Source: Micromonospora costi
GTDB lineage: Bacteria; Actinomycetota; Actinomycetes; Mycobacteriales; Micromonosporaceae
Length of the DNA: 64,000 nucleotides
Direction: 5' to 3'
NCBI RefSeq assembly: GCF_003626655.1
Contig: NZ_RBAN01000009.1
Span: forward strand, 41,182 to 105,181
This document shows, piece after piece, positions 18,323 through 26,608 of this stretch (position 1 is the stretch's first letter; each line of letters starts with the position of its first letter). The notes beneath the pieces are model-generated. The model saw nothing but the letters and a program-made list of their open reading frames with translations. It ran no database searches and had not been told where the DNA came from. Position numbers and translations under genes: made by a program.

Positions 18323-19201
18323 CTAGAGTTGGTCGCGCAGCCGGCCGAGGAGTTCCGGAGTCCGCTCGGGCGGCTCCGCCTCGATGCAGAGCCGTTCCAT
18401 GGCCAGCGCGTAGTGGTCGAGGTCGTCCCGCTTGTCCAGGTAGATGGCGCTGGTCAACTGTTCGATGTAGACGATGTCGGGCAGGTCCTGGTCGCCGAAG
18501 CGCAGGATGGTGAACGCGCCGCCGGCCGCCGCGTGCCCGCCCGCGGCGAACGGGATGATCTGCAGCCGGATGTTCGGCGAGCGTGTCGCCTCGATGAGCG
18601 CCGTCAGCTGGTCGCGCATGACGTCCGGGCCGCCGATGGGGCGGCGCAACGCCGCCTCGTCCACCACGGCCCACAACTGCGGCGGGTCCGCCCGGCGCAG
18701 CAACTCCTGGCGCCGCATGCGCAGCGCGACCCGACGGTCGATCTCGTCGGGCGCGGCGGCGCCGTGCCCGAGCAGCACGACCGCCCGGGCGTACGCGGGC
18801 GTCTGCAGCAGCCCGGGAACGAACTGCACCTCGTAGGTGCGGATCAGCGCCGCCGCGGCCTCCAGCCCCAGGTAGGACTGGAACCAGCTGGGCAGCACGT
18901 CGCCGTACCGGTGCCACCAGCCGGGGCTGTTCGCGTCCCGGGCGAGCGTGAGGAGCACCTCGCGCTCCTCGGCGTCGGTCACGCCGTAGAGCGTGAGCAG
19001 ATCGGCCACGTCGCGTTCCTTGAACCCGACCCGGCCCAGCTCCATTCGGCTGATCTTCGACTCGGAGGCGCGGATCTCCCACCCGGCGCCCTCCCGGGTG
19101 ACTCCGCTGGACTCGCGCAGTCGCCGGAGCTGGGCGCCGAGCAGCATGCGCAGCACGGTCGGCCCGGTTGTCGGGCCGCCGTCGGCGGGAACCATCGTCA
19201 C
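18323..19201 (-). CDS. XRE-type regulator with C-terminal DUF5753 domain
   Basis: Actinobacterial helix-turn-helix protein of 292 residues: HTH at about residues 20-70 (LRRLRESSGVTREGAGWEIR, then SESKISRMELGR) and a long C-terminal domain (SWFQSYLGLEAAAALIRTYE, VPGLLQTPAYARAV, FAAGGHAAAGGAFTILRF) typical of the DUF5753 partners of DUF397 proteins. GTG at 19201 follows GGAGG at proper spacing; an ATG two codons later is possible. It pairs with the DUF397 gene just upstream; such pairs influence sporulation and antibiotic production in Streptomyces. Confidence 0.9.
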   Translation of the reverse strand: MTMVPADGGPTTGPTVLRMLLGAQLRRLRESSGVTREGAGWEIRASESKISRMELGRVGFKERDVADLLTLYGVTDAEEREVLLTLARDANSPGWWHRYGDVLPSWFQSYLGLEAAAALIRTYEVQFVPGLLQTPAYARAVVLLGHGAAAPDEIDRRVALRMRRQELLRRADPPQLWAVVDEAALRRPIGGPDVMRDQLTALIEATRSPNIRLQIIPFAAGGHAAAGGAFTILRFGDQDLPDIVYIEQLTSAIYLDKRDDLDHYALAMERLCIEAEPPERTPELLGRLRDQL

Positions 19202-19316
19202 GTGCCGACCTCCGCGTACCACGCCGGACACCGGCCCGGCCGACGAGTAAGCATGCCACGGACCGGTGGTGGGAGCACTCCTCCGCGCGGCGAGCCGTGG
19301 CCCGCCGGACGGCGGC

Positions 19317-19556
19317 TCAGGCGATCAGGTGGTCGAAGTCGCCGTCGCGGGCACCGAGCACGAAGGCGGCGATCTCGTCGACCGTGTAGATCAGCGCCGG
19401 CCCGTCGGGGTGCCGGGAGTTGCGTACGGCGATGCCCGCTCCGCCGGGCAGCTCGGCCAGCTCGACGCAGTTGCCGCTCGGGTTGCTCCGACGACTCTTC
19501 TGCCAGTTCAGCGGGGGAAGCTGGCTGGCGGGGACGCCGTTTCTCGGCTGCTGCAT
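19317..19556 (-). CDS. DUF397 domain protein
   Basis: Short protein (79 residues) with the hallmark segments NWQKSRRSNPSGNCVELAEL, VRNSRHPDGPALIYT and FVLGARDGDFD. These are small acidic partners of XRE/DUF5753 regulators. ATG at 19556 follows AGGAAG by 8 bases. Its position upstream of the regulator, separated by about 115 bp, is the reverse of the commonest order. The leader to its right (to about 19800) has three close copies of GCATCTG and no other gene. Confidence 0.92.
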   Translation of the reverse strand: MQQPRNGVPASQLPPLNWQKSRRSNPSGNCVELAELPGGAGIAVRNSRHPDGPALIYTVDEIAAFVLGARDGDFDHLIA

Positions 19557-19815
19557 GAGGGTCTTCCTGTTCAGGGTGCCGGCCGATGCCGTGGGGAGGA
19601 GCGGTGGCGGCGCGGAGGGGCGGTCGACATCGGACGCTGCTGCACGTGCATCTGCTCTTGCATCTGCATCGGACGGCGAGCATGATAACCCACGTGTACG
19701 GTACCCATCCGTTCACAGTGAGTTACCTGACCTGGGTCGTGACCAGGGAGAACGAGAGCCGGCACGGGCGCGTCGGCGGCGACGGGGCCCGGGCGGTGGC
19801 GTGACGGGAGGGCTC

Positions 19816-20508
19816 GTGCCGGATCCGGTGAGTATCGCGTCCGGCATCTGCGCCGCCGGGGCGGTGCTCTCCTCGTGGCAGCTGCGCCGCCGCGCGCTCC
19901 GGGCCGAGGCCGAGATCGAACACCTCCAGGCCGAACTCGCCGCGGAGCGGCACGCGGCGAGCCACGACCCCCTGACGGGCCTGCCCAACCGGCGCGCCTT
20001 CCACCGCCTGGCCGCGGCGCTGCTCACCGACGCCGCCGGGCGGCCCCTGATCGCCGTGGTGCTCGACCTGGACGACTTCAAGCAGGTCAACGACCGGTAC
20101 GGGCACGCGGCGGGCGACCAGGTGCTGATCAGCGTCGCCGAGCGCCTCGCCGCCTTCGCCGGGGACAACCTGGTGGCCCGCCTCGGCGGCGACGAGTTCG
20201 CCGGCCTGCTGGTCAGCCCCACTGTGGACCGCCGCTGGATCGACCACGCCACCCGGCGGCTGTGCGAGATGCTCGCGGCGCCGATCCGGCTCGGCGGCCT
20301 CAGCCTCAGCGTCACGGCCTCGGTGGGCATCGCGCCGGTCACCGGCCCGGCCCAGCTGACCGAGGCGCTGCACCGGGCGGACGCGGCCATGTACCGGGCG
20401 AAGAGCCTGGGCGCCGGCTCGTCGACCCGGTCGGTCTGCGCGATCGACGACGGCCACCCGGACCCGTGGACCCACGCGACGGAAGCGACGGCCGGCCACC
20501 CCGCATGA
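19816..20508 (+). CDS. GGDEF-domain diguanylate cyclase
   Basis: Makes cyclic di-GMP from two GTP. An N-terminal hydrophobic segment (SIASGICAAGAVLSSWQL) and a short coiled coil (LRAEAEIEHLQAELAAERH) lead into a GGDEF domain: HDPLTGLPNRRAF, DLDDFKQVNDRYGH, the intact active site RLGGDEFAGLL and DAAMYRAKSLGAG. No obvious inhibitory RxxD site is present 5 residues before GGDEF. Start uncertain between GTG 19801 and GTG 19816; the latter has GGGAGG upstream. The neighbouring polysaccharide synthase operon is the natural target of its product, since related synthases are c-di-GMP regulated. Confidence 0.88.
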   Translation: MPDPVSIASGICAAGAVLSSWQLRRRALRAEAEIEHLQAELAAERHAASHDPLTGLPNRRAFHRLAAALLTDAAGRPLIAVVLDLDDFKQVNDRYGHAAGDQVLISVAERLAAFAGDNLVARLGGDEFAGLLVSPTVDRRWIDHATRRLCEMLAAPIRLGGLSLSVTASVGIAPVTGPAQLTEALHRADAAMYRAKSLGAGSSTRSVCAIDDGHPDPWTHATEATAGHPA

Positions 20509-20536
20509 GGGCGACGCGACCGCCCCTAGCCTCGTC

Positions 20537-20605
20537 GATCATGCAGTCGTGGTGGGGGATGAACGGGGTATATCTCCGCACGACAGGCACCACAACTGCA
20601 TGATC
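20537..20605. repeat. Dispersed hairpin repeat R2, copy 2
   Basis: Same arms as at 15157 (GATCATGCAGTCGTGGTG and CACCACAACTGCATGATC), same 33-base spacing, but a different loop containing GGGGTATATCTCC. It begins 28 bases after the GGDEF stop, so both copies sit where a terminator would. Confidence 0.85.
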
Positions 20606-20700
20606 GCCGGGACCGGGGGTGTGCGGAAGATTGACCCTTCTTCGACACTTCGCGACATGAATGGGAGTTGTCGCCGCGTTCATGCCCGTACGCCGCTGTT

Positions 20701-20774
20701 CATCCGGTTGTTCGGATGACGAAATTCGTCCCGAGATGTGGCTACGACAAAGTGGACATAAAGGGTTTATGTCC
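20701..20774 (+). promoter_or_regulatory. Stack of palindromes upstream of the exopolysaccharide operon
   Basis: Three inverted repeats follow each other: CATCCG/CGGATG (20701-20718), GACGAA/TTCGTC (20718-20730) and GGACATAAA/TTTATGTCC (20754-20774, 3-base loop). The last ends 17 bases before the GTG at 20792 in AT-rich sequence. They could be operators or a folded leader controlling the operon. Confidence 0.55.
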
Positions 20775-20791
20775 CTCCTAGCCTCGTCCGG

Positions 20792-21376
20792 GTGGCCGTT
20801 CACGTTCCTGGTGGTGACGCTCCCGTCGCCGGCGATGCTCCCGCCTCACCGACCCGAGCACCCGTCCCCGTCTTCGTCGACGCCACCGGACGACGCCGCC
20901 GCCTGATGCGTCGCTGCGGCGTCGCCCTCGCGGCCGGCGCCCTCGTCTACCTGCCGATCGTCGGGATCGCGGTGCTCAGTGGACCGGTGGTCTCCGACAC
21001 GCCGCTCGTCGACGACGAGAGCGGTGTCCAGACCGCCGACCAACCGCCCCCACCGCCCGAACGGGTCGGGCTGCTGGTTCCCCCCGTCACGTCAACAGCG
21101 AACGACATCGAGGAGCCGGTCCCGGCCGCACCCGACACGGCACCGGCCGCCGCCTCCACGCCGAACCGGACGCCCACGGCCCTCCCCGGCGGCACCGGCA
21201 CGGCGACCCCCCGGCCGCCCCACGGATCACCGGCCTCGCCCACCCCCACGACCGCGTCACCGACCCCACCAGCTCCGCCGTCGCCGTCCGGCCCGCTGCC
21301 GAGCCCGTCCCCCGGGACGCCGCCGCCCACGGTCCCGGCCGGTCCCGGGCTCGTCGAGCGGTTGCTGGCCCAATGA
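20792..21376 (+). CDS. Membrane protein with long Pro/Ser/Thr-rich tail
   Basis: A 194-residue protein: short cytoplasmic head, one membrane helix (VALAAGALVYLPIVGIAVL, about residues 44-62) and a roughly 130-residue Pro/Ser/Thr-rich outer region ending GLVERLLAQ. It overlaps the next gene by 4 bp (ATGA), so it is probably an accessory part of the polysaccharide machine. No known family recognised; the tail looks like a wall-spanning or glycosylated stalk. Start GTG at 20792. Confidence 0.65.
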   Translation: MAVHVPGGDAPVAGDAPASPTRAPVPVFVDATGRRRRLMRRCGVALAAGALVYLPIVGIAVLSGPVVSDTPLVDDESGVQTADQPPPPPERVGLLVPPVTSTANDIEEPVPAAPDTAPAAASTPNRTPTALPGGTGTATPRPPHGSPASPTPTTASPTPPAPPSPSGPLPSPSPGTPPPTVPAGPGLVERLLAQ

Positions 21377-24300
21377 CCCGGACGACGACGCGTCCGGCGT
21401 CCGACCGGCCCCGGGCCCGCCGCCGGCTCCGGCTCCCGCTGCGGACGAGCTGGGTGGTGTACGGGACCCTGCTGACCGTCCTGCTCAGCGTGCTGCTGGT
21501 CGAGGCGTACGCGAACTCCGAGTTCACCCCCGACCACGTGCGGGAGACGGGCGACCAGGGCCGGGTGCCGGCCGGAATCAGGTCGGGCGGACCGCTCATC
21601 GACACGACCGGCGAGCGGCCCACGTCCCACCGGGTCCCGCCGCGCACCATCGCCCTCACCTTCGACGACGGTCCCGATCCGGTGTGGACGCCGCAGGTCC
21701 TCGACGTGCTGCGCCGCCACCGGGCCCAGGCGACCTTCTTCGTGATCGGCAGTCAGGTGGCACGCCACCCCGACCTCACCGAACGGATCGCGGCCGAGGG
21801 ACACGAGCTGGGCGTACACACCTTCAGCCACCCGGACGCCACCCTGCTACCGGCCTGGCGACGGCGACTGGAGTACACCCAGACCCAGCGGGCGATCATG
21901 AACGCCGCCGGCGTCCGGACGAAACTGCTGCGTTTCCCCTACTCGTCCACGGCCGACGCGGTCGACGACGACGCCTGGGCGGCGATCCGGGAGGCGGGTC
22001 ACCTCGGCTACCTGACCGTGGTGAACGACACCGACAGCCAGGACTGGGCCCGCCCCGGGGTGGACGCGATCGTGCGGAACATGACCCCGCCACCCGGCCA
22101 GGGAGCGGTCGTGCTGATGCACGACGCCGGCGGGGACCGGGCACAGACCGTCGCCGCCCTCGACCGGTTCATCCCCGCGATGATCGCCCGCGGCTACACG
22201 TTCACGACGGTGAGCGACGCCGTCGACCAGGGCCGGTTCGAGGGCGACGACGAGTCGTTCCCGCCGATCCCCGGCAACCAGCCGATCTCCGAACTCGAGC
22301 GGTGGCGGGCGGGCGGGGTCGTCGTGGCGGTACGGATCGCCGACCTGTTCCTCGCCGCGCTCCGCGTGGTGTTCGTGCTGGTGGGCCTGCTGATGCTCGC
22401 CCGTACGCTGCTCCTCCTCGTCCTCGCGCCCCGACTGGCCTGGCGACGCCGGCGCGGGTACTGGGGTCCGCCGGTCACCGAACCGGTGTCGATCATCGTG
22501 CCGGCGTACAACGAACAGGCCGGAATCGTCGACAGCGTCCGGTCACTGGCCAACGGGGACCACCGCGGCATCGAGGTGATCGTCGTCGACGACGGTTCCA
22601 CCGACGGCACGGCCGATCTGGTCGAGGGGCTCGGGCTGCGCAACGTGCGGGTGATCCGCAAACCCAACGGCGGCAAGTCCAGCGCGCTCAACACCGGCAT
22701 CGCCCACGCCAGCCACGAGATCATCGTGATGGTCGACGGCGACACCGTGTTCGAGCGCGACTCCGTACGCCGACTGGTGCAGCCCTTCGCGGACCCGACG
22801 GTGGGCGCGGTCGCCGGCAACGTGAAGGTCGCGAACCGGCGCGGCCCGCTCGGGTGGTGGCAGCACATCGAGTACGTCATCGGCTTCAACCTGGACCGTC
22901 GGCTGTACGAGACGCTCGGCTGCATGCCGACCGTGCCCGGCGCGATCGGCGCGTTCCGCCGCCGCGTCCTGGTCGCCGCGGGTGGGATGAGCGACGACAC
23001 CCTCGCCGAGGACACCGACATCACCATGGCCGTGCTCCGCGCGGGCTGGCGGGTGGTGTACGAGAAGCGGGCCCGCGCCTGGACGGAGGCGCCCGCCTCG
23101 CTCACCCAGCTCTGGCGCCAACGCTACCGCTGGAGCTACGGCACGATGCAGGCGATGTGGAAGCACCGCCGCGCGGTGCGGGAACGCGGCGCGTCCGGCC
23201 GGTTCGGCCGCGTGGGCCTGCCGATGCTCGCGCTGTTCGGGGTGGTGCTGCCGCTGCTCGGGCCCGTCCTGGACGTGATGGCCCTCTACGGGCTGTTCTT
23301 CCTCGGCACGAGCGACACGGCGAAGGCGTGGCTGCTGATGCTGGCCGTGCAGGCGGTCACCGCGGTCGTGGCCTTCCGGCTCGACCGGGAACGCCTCCTC
23401 CCGCTGCTGGCGCTGCCGTTGCAGCAGTTCGCGTACCGGCAACTGATGTACCTGGTCCTGCTGCGGTCGACGGTGACCGCGCTGACCGGCACCCGGCTGC
23501 GGTGGCGCAAGTTGAAACGCGCCGGTGACCCGGCCGACCACCACGTCCCGGCCGGCGGGGACGCGATGACGGCCGGGGGTGCGGCGGGCGACGGCCGGGA
23601 CCGCTGGTTCGACACCCTGCGCGGGCTCGCGCTCGCTCGGGTGATCACGTACCACATGTTCACCGTGGCCTGGTTGAGCTTCGCCTTCCCCGCCATGGGG
23701 GTCATGTTCGCGCTCGGCGGCTCGCTCATGGCCCGGTCGCTGGACCGCGCGCCGGGTCAGGCGGTGTACGGCCGGCTCCGGCGGCTGCTGCCGGCGCTGT
23801 GGGCGCTGGGCGCGGTGCTCATACCCGTGATGATCTGGCACGGCTGGGCCGACCGGCCCGCGTGGCCCGAACTCCTCACGTGGCTGTTCCCGGTCGCGCA
23901 GCCGCCGGGGAACGCCTGGGCGGCGGACGTCACCGGTGTGCTGTGGTACCTCGTCGCGTACCTCTGGTTCGTCCTGCTCTCCCCCACGCTGCTCACGCTC
24001 TACCGCCGCTGGCCGCTGCCGACCGTGCTCCTCCCGCTCGCCGGCGTCGTGCTGCTGCAGACGGCGTACCCGACGCTCGGGGGTCCGGTCGGGTCGGTCG
24101 TCACCGACCTGGCCACCTTCGGCGCCTGCTGGCTGGCCGGTTTCGCCCACCGCGACGGCGCGCTGCGCCGGATCCCCCTCGCGGCCCTCGTGGCCGCCGC
24201 CGCGGTGTGCCTCGGCGTCGGCGTCGGCTGGACGGTGACGCACCCGGAGGGTGGGTACGACCTCAACGACGTCCCGCTGGCGCAGGCGTTCTACTCGCTG

Positions 24301-24678
24301 GGTTTCGTGCTCCTGCTGCTCCGGGCGCGCCCTCCGATGGCCTGGCTGGCCCGGATCCGGCCGTTGGACCGGCTGGTCACCTGGCTCAGCAGCCGCGCCC
24401 TGACCATCTACCTCTGGCACAACGCGGCCATCGCGGTCTGCTTCGGGCTCGGCGACCGGCTCGACGCCTGGCGGGTCGGGCAGGTCGGGTACCTGGCGGT
24501 GGCACTCGTGCTGATCGTCCTCGTCGTGCTGGCGTTCGGCTGGATCGAGGACGTCAGTGCCCGCCGCCGCCCCCGGCTGGTCGGCTGGCGACCGGCCATC
24601 CCCGCGGCGACCGTGCGCGCCCGACGTGCGCCGGTCCCCGCCTCGACGCGGCAGGTCCGGGCGAGCACCCGGACCTGA
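21373..24678 (+). CDS. Trifunctional exopolysaccharide protein: CE4 deacetylase - GT2 glycosyltransferase - acyltransferase 3
   Basis: One 1101-residue membrane chain with three enzyme modules. Residues 95-290: NodB/CE4 deacetylase outside the cell (TFDDGPDP, HTFSHPDA, RFPYSS). About 320-355: membrane helix. About 370-620: processive GT2 of the NodC/PgaC/hyaluronan-synthase kind (DDGSTDGT, MVDGDTVF, AEDTDIT, RQRYRW), then helices to 700. From 743: acyltransferase-3 module with some ten helices (DTLRGLALARVITYHMF). CE4-GT2 fusions such as Streptomyces MatB make a poly-N-acetylglucosamine-like polymer; the extra acyltransferase predicts O-acylation of the product. An internal ATG at 23566 marks the last junction, but the frame is unbroken. 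A strong terminator follows. Confidence 0.88.
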   Translation: MTRTTTRPASDRPRARRRLRLPLRTSWVVYGTLLTVLLSVLLVEAYANSEFTPDHVRETGDQGRVPAGIRSGGPLIDTTGERPTSHRVPPRTIALTFDDGPDPVWTPQVLDVLRRHRAQATFFVIGSQVARHPDLTERIAAEGHELGVHTFSHPDATLLPAWRRRLEYTQTQRAIMNAAGVRTKLLRFPYSSTADAVDDDAWAAIREAGHLGYLTVVNDTDSQDWARPGVDAIVRNMTPPPGQGAVVLMHDAGGDRAQTVAALDRFIPAMIARGYTFTTVSDAVDQGRFEGDDESFPPIPGNQPISELERWRAGGVVVAVRIADLFLAALRVVFVLVGLLMLARTLLLLVLAPRLAWRRRRGYWGPPVTEPVSIIVPAYNEQAGIVDSVRSLANGDHRGIEVIVVDDGSTDGTADLVEGLGLRNVRVIRKPNGGKSSALNTGIAHASHEIIVMVDGDTVFERDSVRRLVQPFADPTVGAVAGNVKVANRRGPLGWWQHIEYVIGFNLDRRLYETLGCMPTVPGAIGAFRRRVLVAAGGMSDDTLAEDTDITMAVLRAGWRVVYEKRARAWTEAPASLTQLWRQRYRWSYGTMQAMWKHRRAVRERGASGRFGRVGLPMLALFGVVLPLLGPVLDVMALYGLFFLGTSDTAKAWLLMLAVQAVTAVVAFRLDRERLLPLLALPLQQFAYRQLMYLVLLRSTVTALTGTRLRWRKLKRAGDPADHHVPAGGDAMTAGGAAGDGRDRWFDTLRGLALARVITYHMFTVAWLSFAFPAMGVMFALGGSLMARSLDRAPGQAVYGRLRRLLPALWALGAVLIPVMIWHGWADRPAWPELLTWLFPVAQPPGNAWAADVTGVLWYLVAYLWFVLLSPTLLTLYRRWPLPTVLLPLAGVVLLQTAYPTLGGPVGSVVTDLATFGACWLAGFAHRDGALRRIPLAALVAAAAVCLGVGVGWTVTHPEGGYDLNDVPLAQAFYSLGFVLLLLRARPPMAWLARIRPLDRLVTWLSSRALTIYLWHNAAIAVCFGLGDRLDAWRVGQVGYLAVALVLIVLVVLAFGWIEDVSARRRPRLVGWRPAIPAATVRARRAPVPASTRQVRASTRT

Positions 24679-24714
24679 CCACGGGTCACAGCGAGAAAGG
24701 AGGAGAGACGAGTG

Positions 24715-24744
24715 GCGGGTTCCGGCCGGTCGGCCGGAACCCGC
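24715..24744. terminator. Bidirectional terminator
   Basis: GCGGGTTCCGGCC and its exact complement (13-bp stem, GGTC loop) lie between the convergent polysaccharide gene (ends 24678) and SRPBCC gene (ends 24776). Confidence 0.85.
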
Positions 24745-24775
24745 TGCGTCGTCGGTGGCCGCGCGGGCGCAGCGC

Positions 24776-25249
24776 TCAGACCAGGGTGGCCAGGTGCCGT
24801 TCCAGCGCGGCGTACGACTCGGCGGCCCCCTGGGTCATGCCGGAGTCGAGCATGCCGTCGCGCTCCTGCTTCGTGTCGAAACGGGTGGTGCCGGTGACCA
24901 CCGTGCGGCCGGCCCGCTCGGTGAAGACGAGCGTCTCCACCGCCACATGCCCCGGCAGGCCTTCGAACTCGAACGTCTGCACGATGCGCTCCGGCGCCAC
25001 GACCTCGCGGAACTCGCCCCGGAAGCCGTACGCGTCGCCGTCACCGGTGTGCTCCACGAAGCGGTAGCGCCCGCCCGCCCGGGCGTCGATCTCGACGTCC
25101 AGCGGGTTGCCCCGCCCCCACCAGCGCTTCAGGTGCTCCGCCTCGGTGTGCGCGGCGAACACCAGGTCGCGTGGTGCGGCGAAGGTCCGGGTCAGGGTGA
25201 TCTCGTGGTCCGACGGCAGGTCGACCACCATGTCGCTGGGCTCGCTCAT
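24776..25249 (-). CDS. SRPBCC/AHSA1-family protein
   Basis: Soluble 157-residue protein of the START-like fold: ITLTRTFAAPRDLVFAAHTE, LKRWWGRGNP, GGRYRFVEHTGDG, FRGEFREVVAPERIVQTFEF, and a closing helix DSGMTQGAAESYAALERHLA. These are the family landmarks of the Aha1-like single-domain proteins that bind hydrophobic ligands; many are paired with an ArsR regulator, which is absent here. The ATG at 25249 follows GGAGAG. Function unknown beyond ligand binding. Confidence 0.88.
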   Translation of the reverse strand: MSEPSDMVVDLPSDHEITLTRTFAAPRDLVFAAHTEAEHLKRWWGRGNPLDVEIDARAGGRYRFVEHTGDGDAYGFRGEFREVVAPERIVQTFEFEGLPGHVAVETLVFTERAGRTVVTGTTRFDTKQERDGMLDSGMTQGAAESYAALERHLATLV

Positions 25250-25427
25250 CGTTGCTCTCCTTCCGGTCGGGCGGGCAGGCGTCCCCCGTGGGTAACGGTC
25301 GCCGCGAGGCGTACGGCGCGGCCGGCCGACGGACGGCCCACCGATCGGGTGCCGGCGCGCGAGGTGTTCCGACCCGCCGGGTGGGTAACCGGTCAGAACG
25401 GGCGGCACCGGCAGGAGGGGAACGAAC

Positions 25428-26078
25428 GTGGCGAAGATCCGGGCGGTGGTCCTGAACTGCACCCTCAAGCGGTCACCGGCGCCGTCGAGCGCGGAGGTGC
25501 TCGGGCGCGAGGTGCTCGACGCCCTGGGCGACCAGGGCGTCGAGGGTGAGCTGATCCGGGTCGTCGACCACGACGTGCGGTTCGGCGTCTCCACCGACGA
25601 GGGCGACGGCGACGGGTGGCCGGCCATCCGGGCGAAGCTGATGGCCGCGCAGATCCTCGTCATCGCCACGCCGATCTGGCTCGGCCAGCCCTCTGCGGTG
25701 ACGAAGATGGTGCTGGAACGCCTCGACGCGGAACTCTCCGAGACCGACGCCGAGGGCCGCCTGCTCACCTACGGCAAGGTGGCCGGGGTGGCGGTCGTCG
25801 GCAACGAGGACGGCGCCCACCACACCATCGGCCAGGTGCAGCAGGCGCTCAACGAGGTCGGCTTCACCTGCCCCGCGGCCGGCGCCACCTACTGGGTCGG
25901 CGAGGCGCTGCACAAGGTCGACTACATCGACGTCCGGCCGAAGCCGGACACGACCGGTCGTACGACGACGGCCCTGGCGCTCAACAGCGCCCACCTGGCG
26001 CGGCTGCTGGCCGAGCAGCCGTACCCGCCGCCGGACGCGCGGTCCGCCGCGGTCGGGCCCAGCCGTGAACCGGCCTGA
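25428..26078 (+). CDS. Flavodoxin-fold NAD(P)H-dependent oxidoreductase
   Basis: Cytoplasmic FMN-binding reductase of 216 residues. The first strand and phosphate loop read AVVLNCTLKRSPAPSSAE, followed by ATPIWLGQPSAVTKMVLERL (the usual T/S-P-x-W-x-G segment that covers the flavin) and GVAVVGNEDGAHHTI. The GTG at 25428 has AGGAGG 10 bases upstream. Divergent from the SRPBCC gene and convergent, 9 bp apart, with the MazF-like gene. Confidence 0.85.
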   Translation: MAKIRAVVLNCTLKRSPAPSSAEVLGREVLDALGDQGVEGELIRVVDHDVRFGVSTDEGDGDGWPAIRAKLMAAQILVIATPIWLGQPSAVTKMVLERLDAELSETDAEGRLLTYGKVAGVAVVGNEDGAHHTIGQVQQALNEVGFTCPAAGATYWVGEALHKVDYIDVRPKPDTTGRTTTALALNSAHLARLLAEQPYPPPDARSAAVGPSREPA

Positions 26079-26087
26079 CGGGCGGCG

Positions 26088-26573
26088 TCAGCGCCAGCCG
26101 TAGCCGGCGCGCAACGCCCGGCCCACCCGGTCGAAACGGGTGCGGTCCAGGATGGCGCCCTCGCGGCGGATGCTGTCCTCCCGCATGGTCAGCACGCGGT
26201 CCAGCCGGATCCAACTCGGCCGGTTGTCCCGGTCCCAGGCGCCCGGCCCGAGCGCCAGCCAGTGCCGCTGACCGTCCCGGTCGCTCTGGCTGGAGAGCAT
26301 GAGCCCGTACAGGGTGCGGCTGTGGCGGCCCACCACCAGCACCGGGCGGTCCTTGCCCTGGCGCGGGTCGTCCTCGTACGGCACCCAGGTCCACACGATC
26401 TCGCCCGGGTCGGCCTGCCCGTCGAGTTCGGGGGCGTACGTCAGCTCGCGGCGCTGCAGCGCGGCAACCTGGCGCCGGCGGGCCACCTGGGCCGGCGCGG
26501 GCCCGGAACGACGGGGACGGGGGACGACGGCGCCGCCGATGCGGGCCGCCACGCTCCTCAACAGACCTGCCAC
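26088..26573 (-). CDS. PemK/MazF-like protein
   Basis: 161-residue protein with the growth-inhibitor fold: GEIVWTWVPYEDDPRQGKDR, PVLVVGRHSRTLYGLMLSS and the C-terminal helix WIRLDRVLTMREDSIRREGA. MazF members are sequence-specific mRNA interferases; here the usual small antitoxin is missing, so it may be a stand-alone domesticated member or have an unlinked antitoxin. The GTG at 26573 is preceded by TAGGCT and 7 bases, which looks like a -10 element feeding a leaderless mRNA. The N-terminal 40 residues are Arg/Ala-rich and not part of the fold. Confidence 0.75.
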   Translation of the reverse strand: MAGLLRSVAARIGGAVVPRPRRSGPAPAQVARRRQVAALQRRELTYAPELDGQADPGEIVWTWVPYEDDPRQGKDRPVLVVGRHSRTLYGLMLSSQSDRDGQRHWLALGPGAWDRDNRPSWIRLDRVLTMREDSIRREGAILDRTRFDRVGRALRAGYGWR

Positions 26574-26580
26574 GGCGGGG

Positions 26581-26586
26581 AGCCTA
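26581..26586 (-). promoter_or_regulatory. Candidate -10 element for leaderless transcription
   Basis: TAGGCT (minus strand) ends 7 bases before the GTG of the MazF-like gene, which has no Shine-Dalgarno sequence; this spacing is usual for leaderless actinobacterial genes. Confidence 0.4.
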
Positions 26587-26608
26587 TCCCGGCCCGCCGC
26601 GGCGACGA

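Noticed and set aside
24712..24897. Plus-strand open frame starting at a GTG behind a very good AAGGAGGAG ribosome site
   Set aside because: It runs through the terminator hairpin and antisense to the SRPBCC gene, and its product is Arg/Pro/Cys-rich without any family feature; the site is probably chance.
26088..26608. Complete MazEF toxin-antitoxin module
   Set aside because: No small antitoxin frame lies upstream; the neighbour on the same strand is the large candidate immunity protein.
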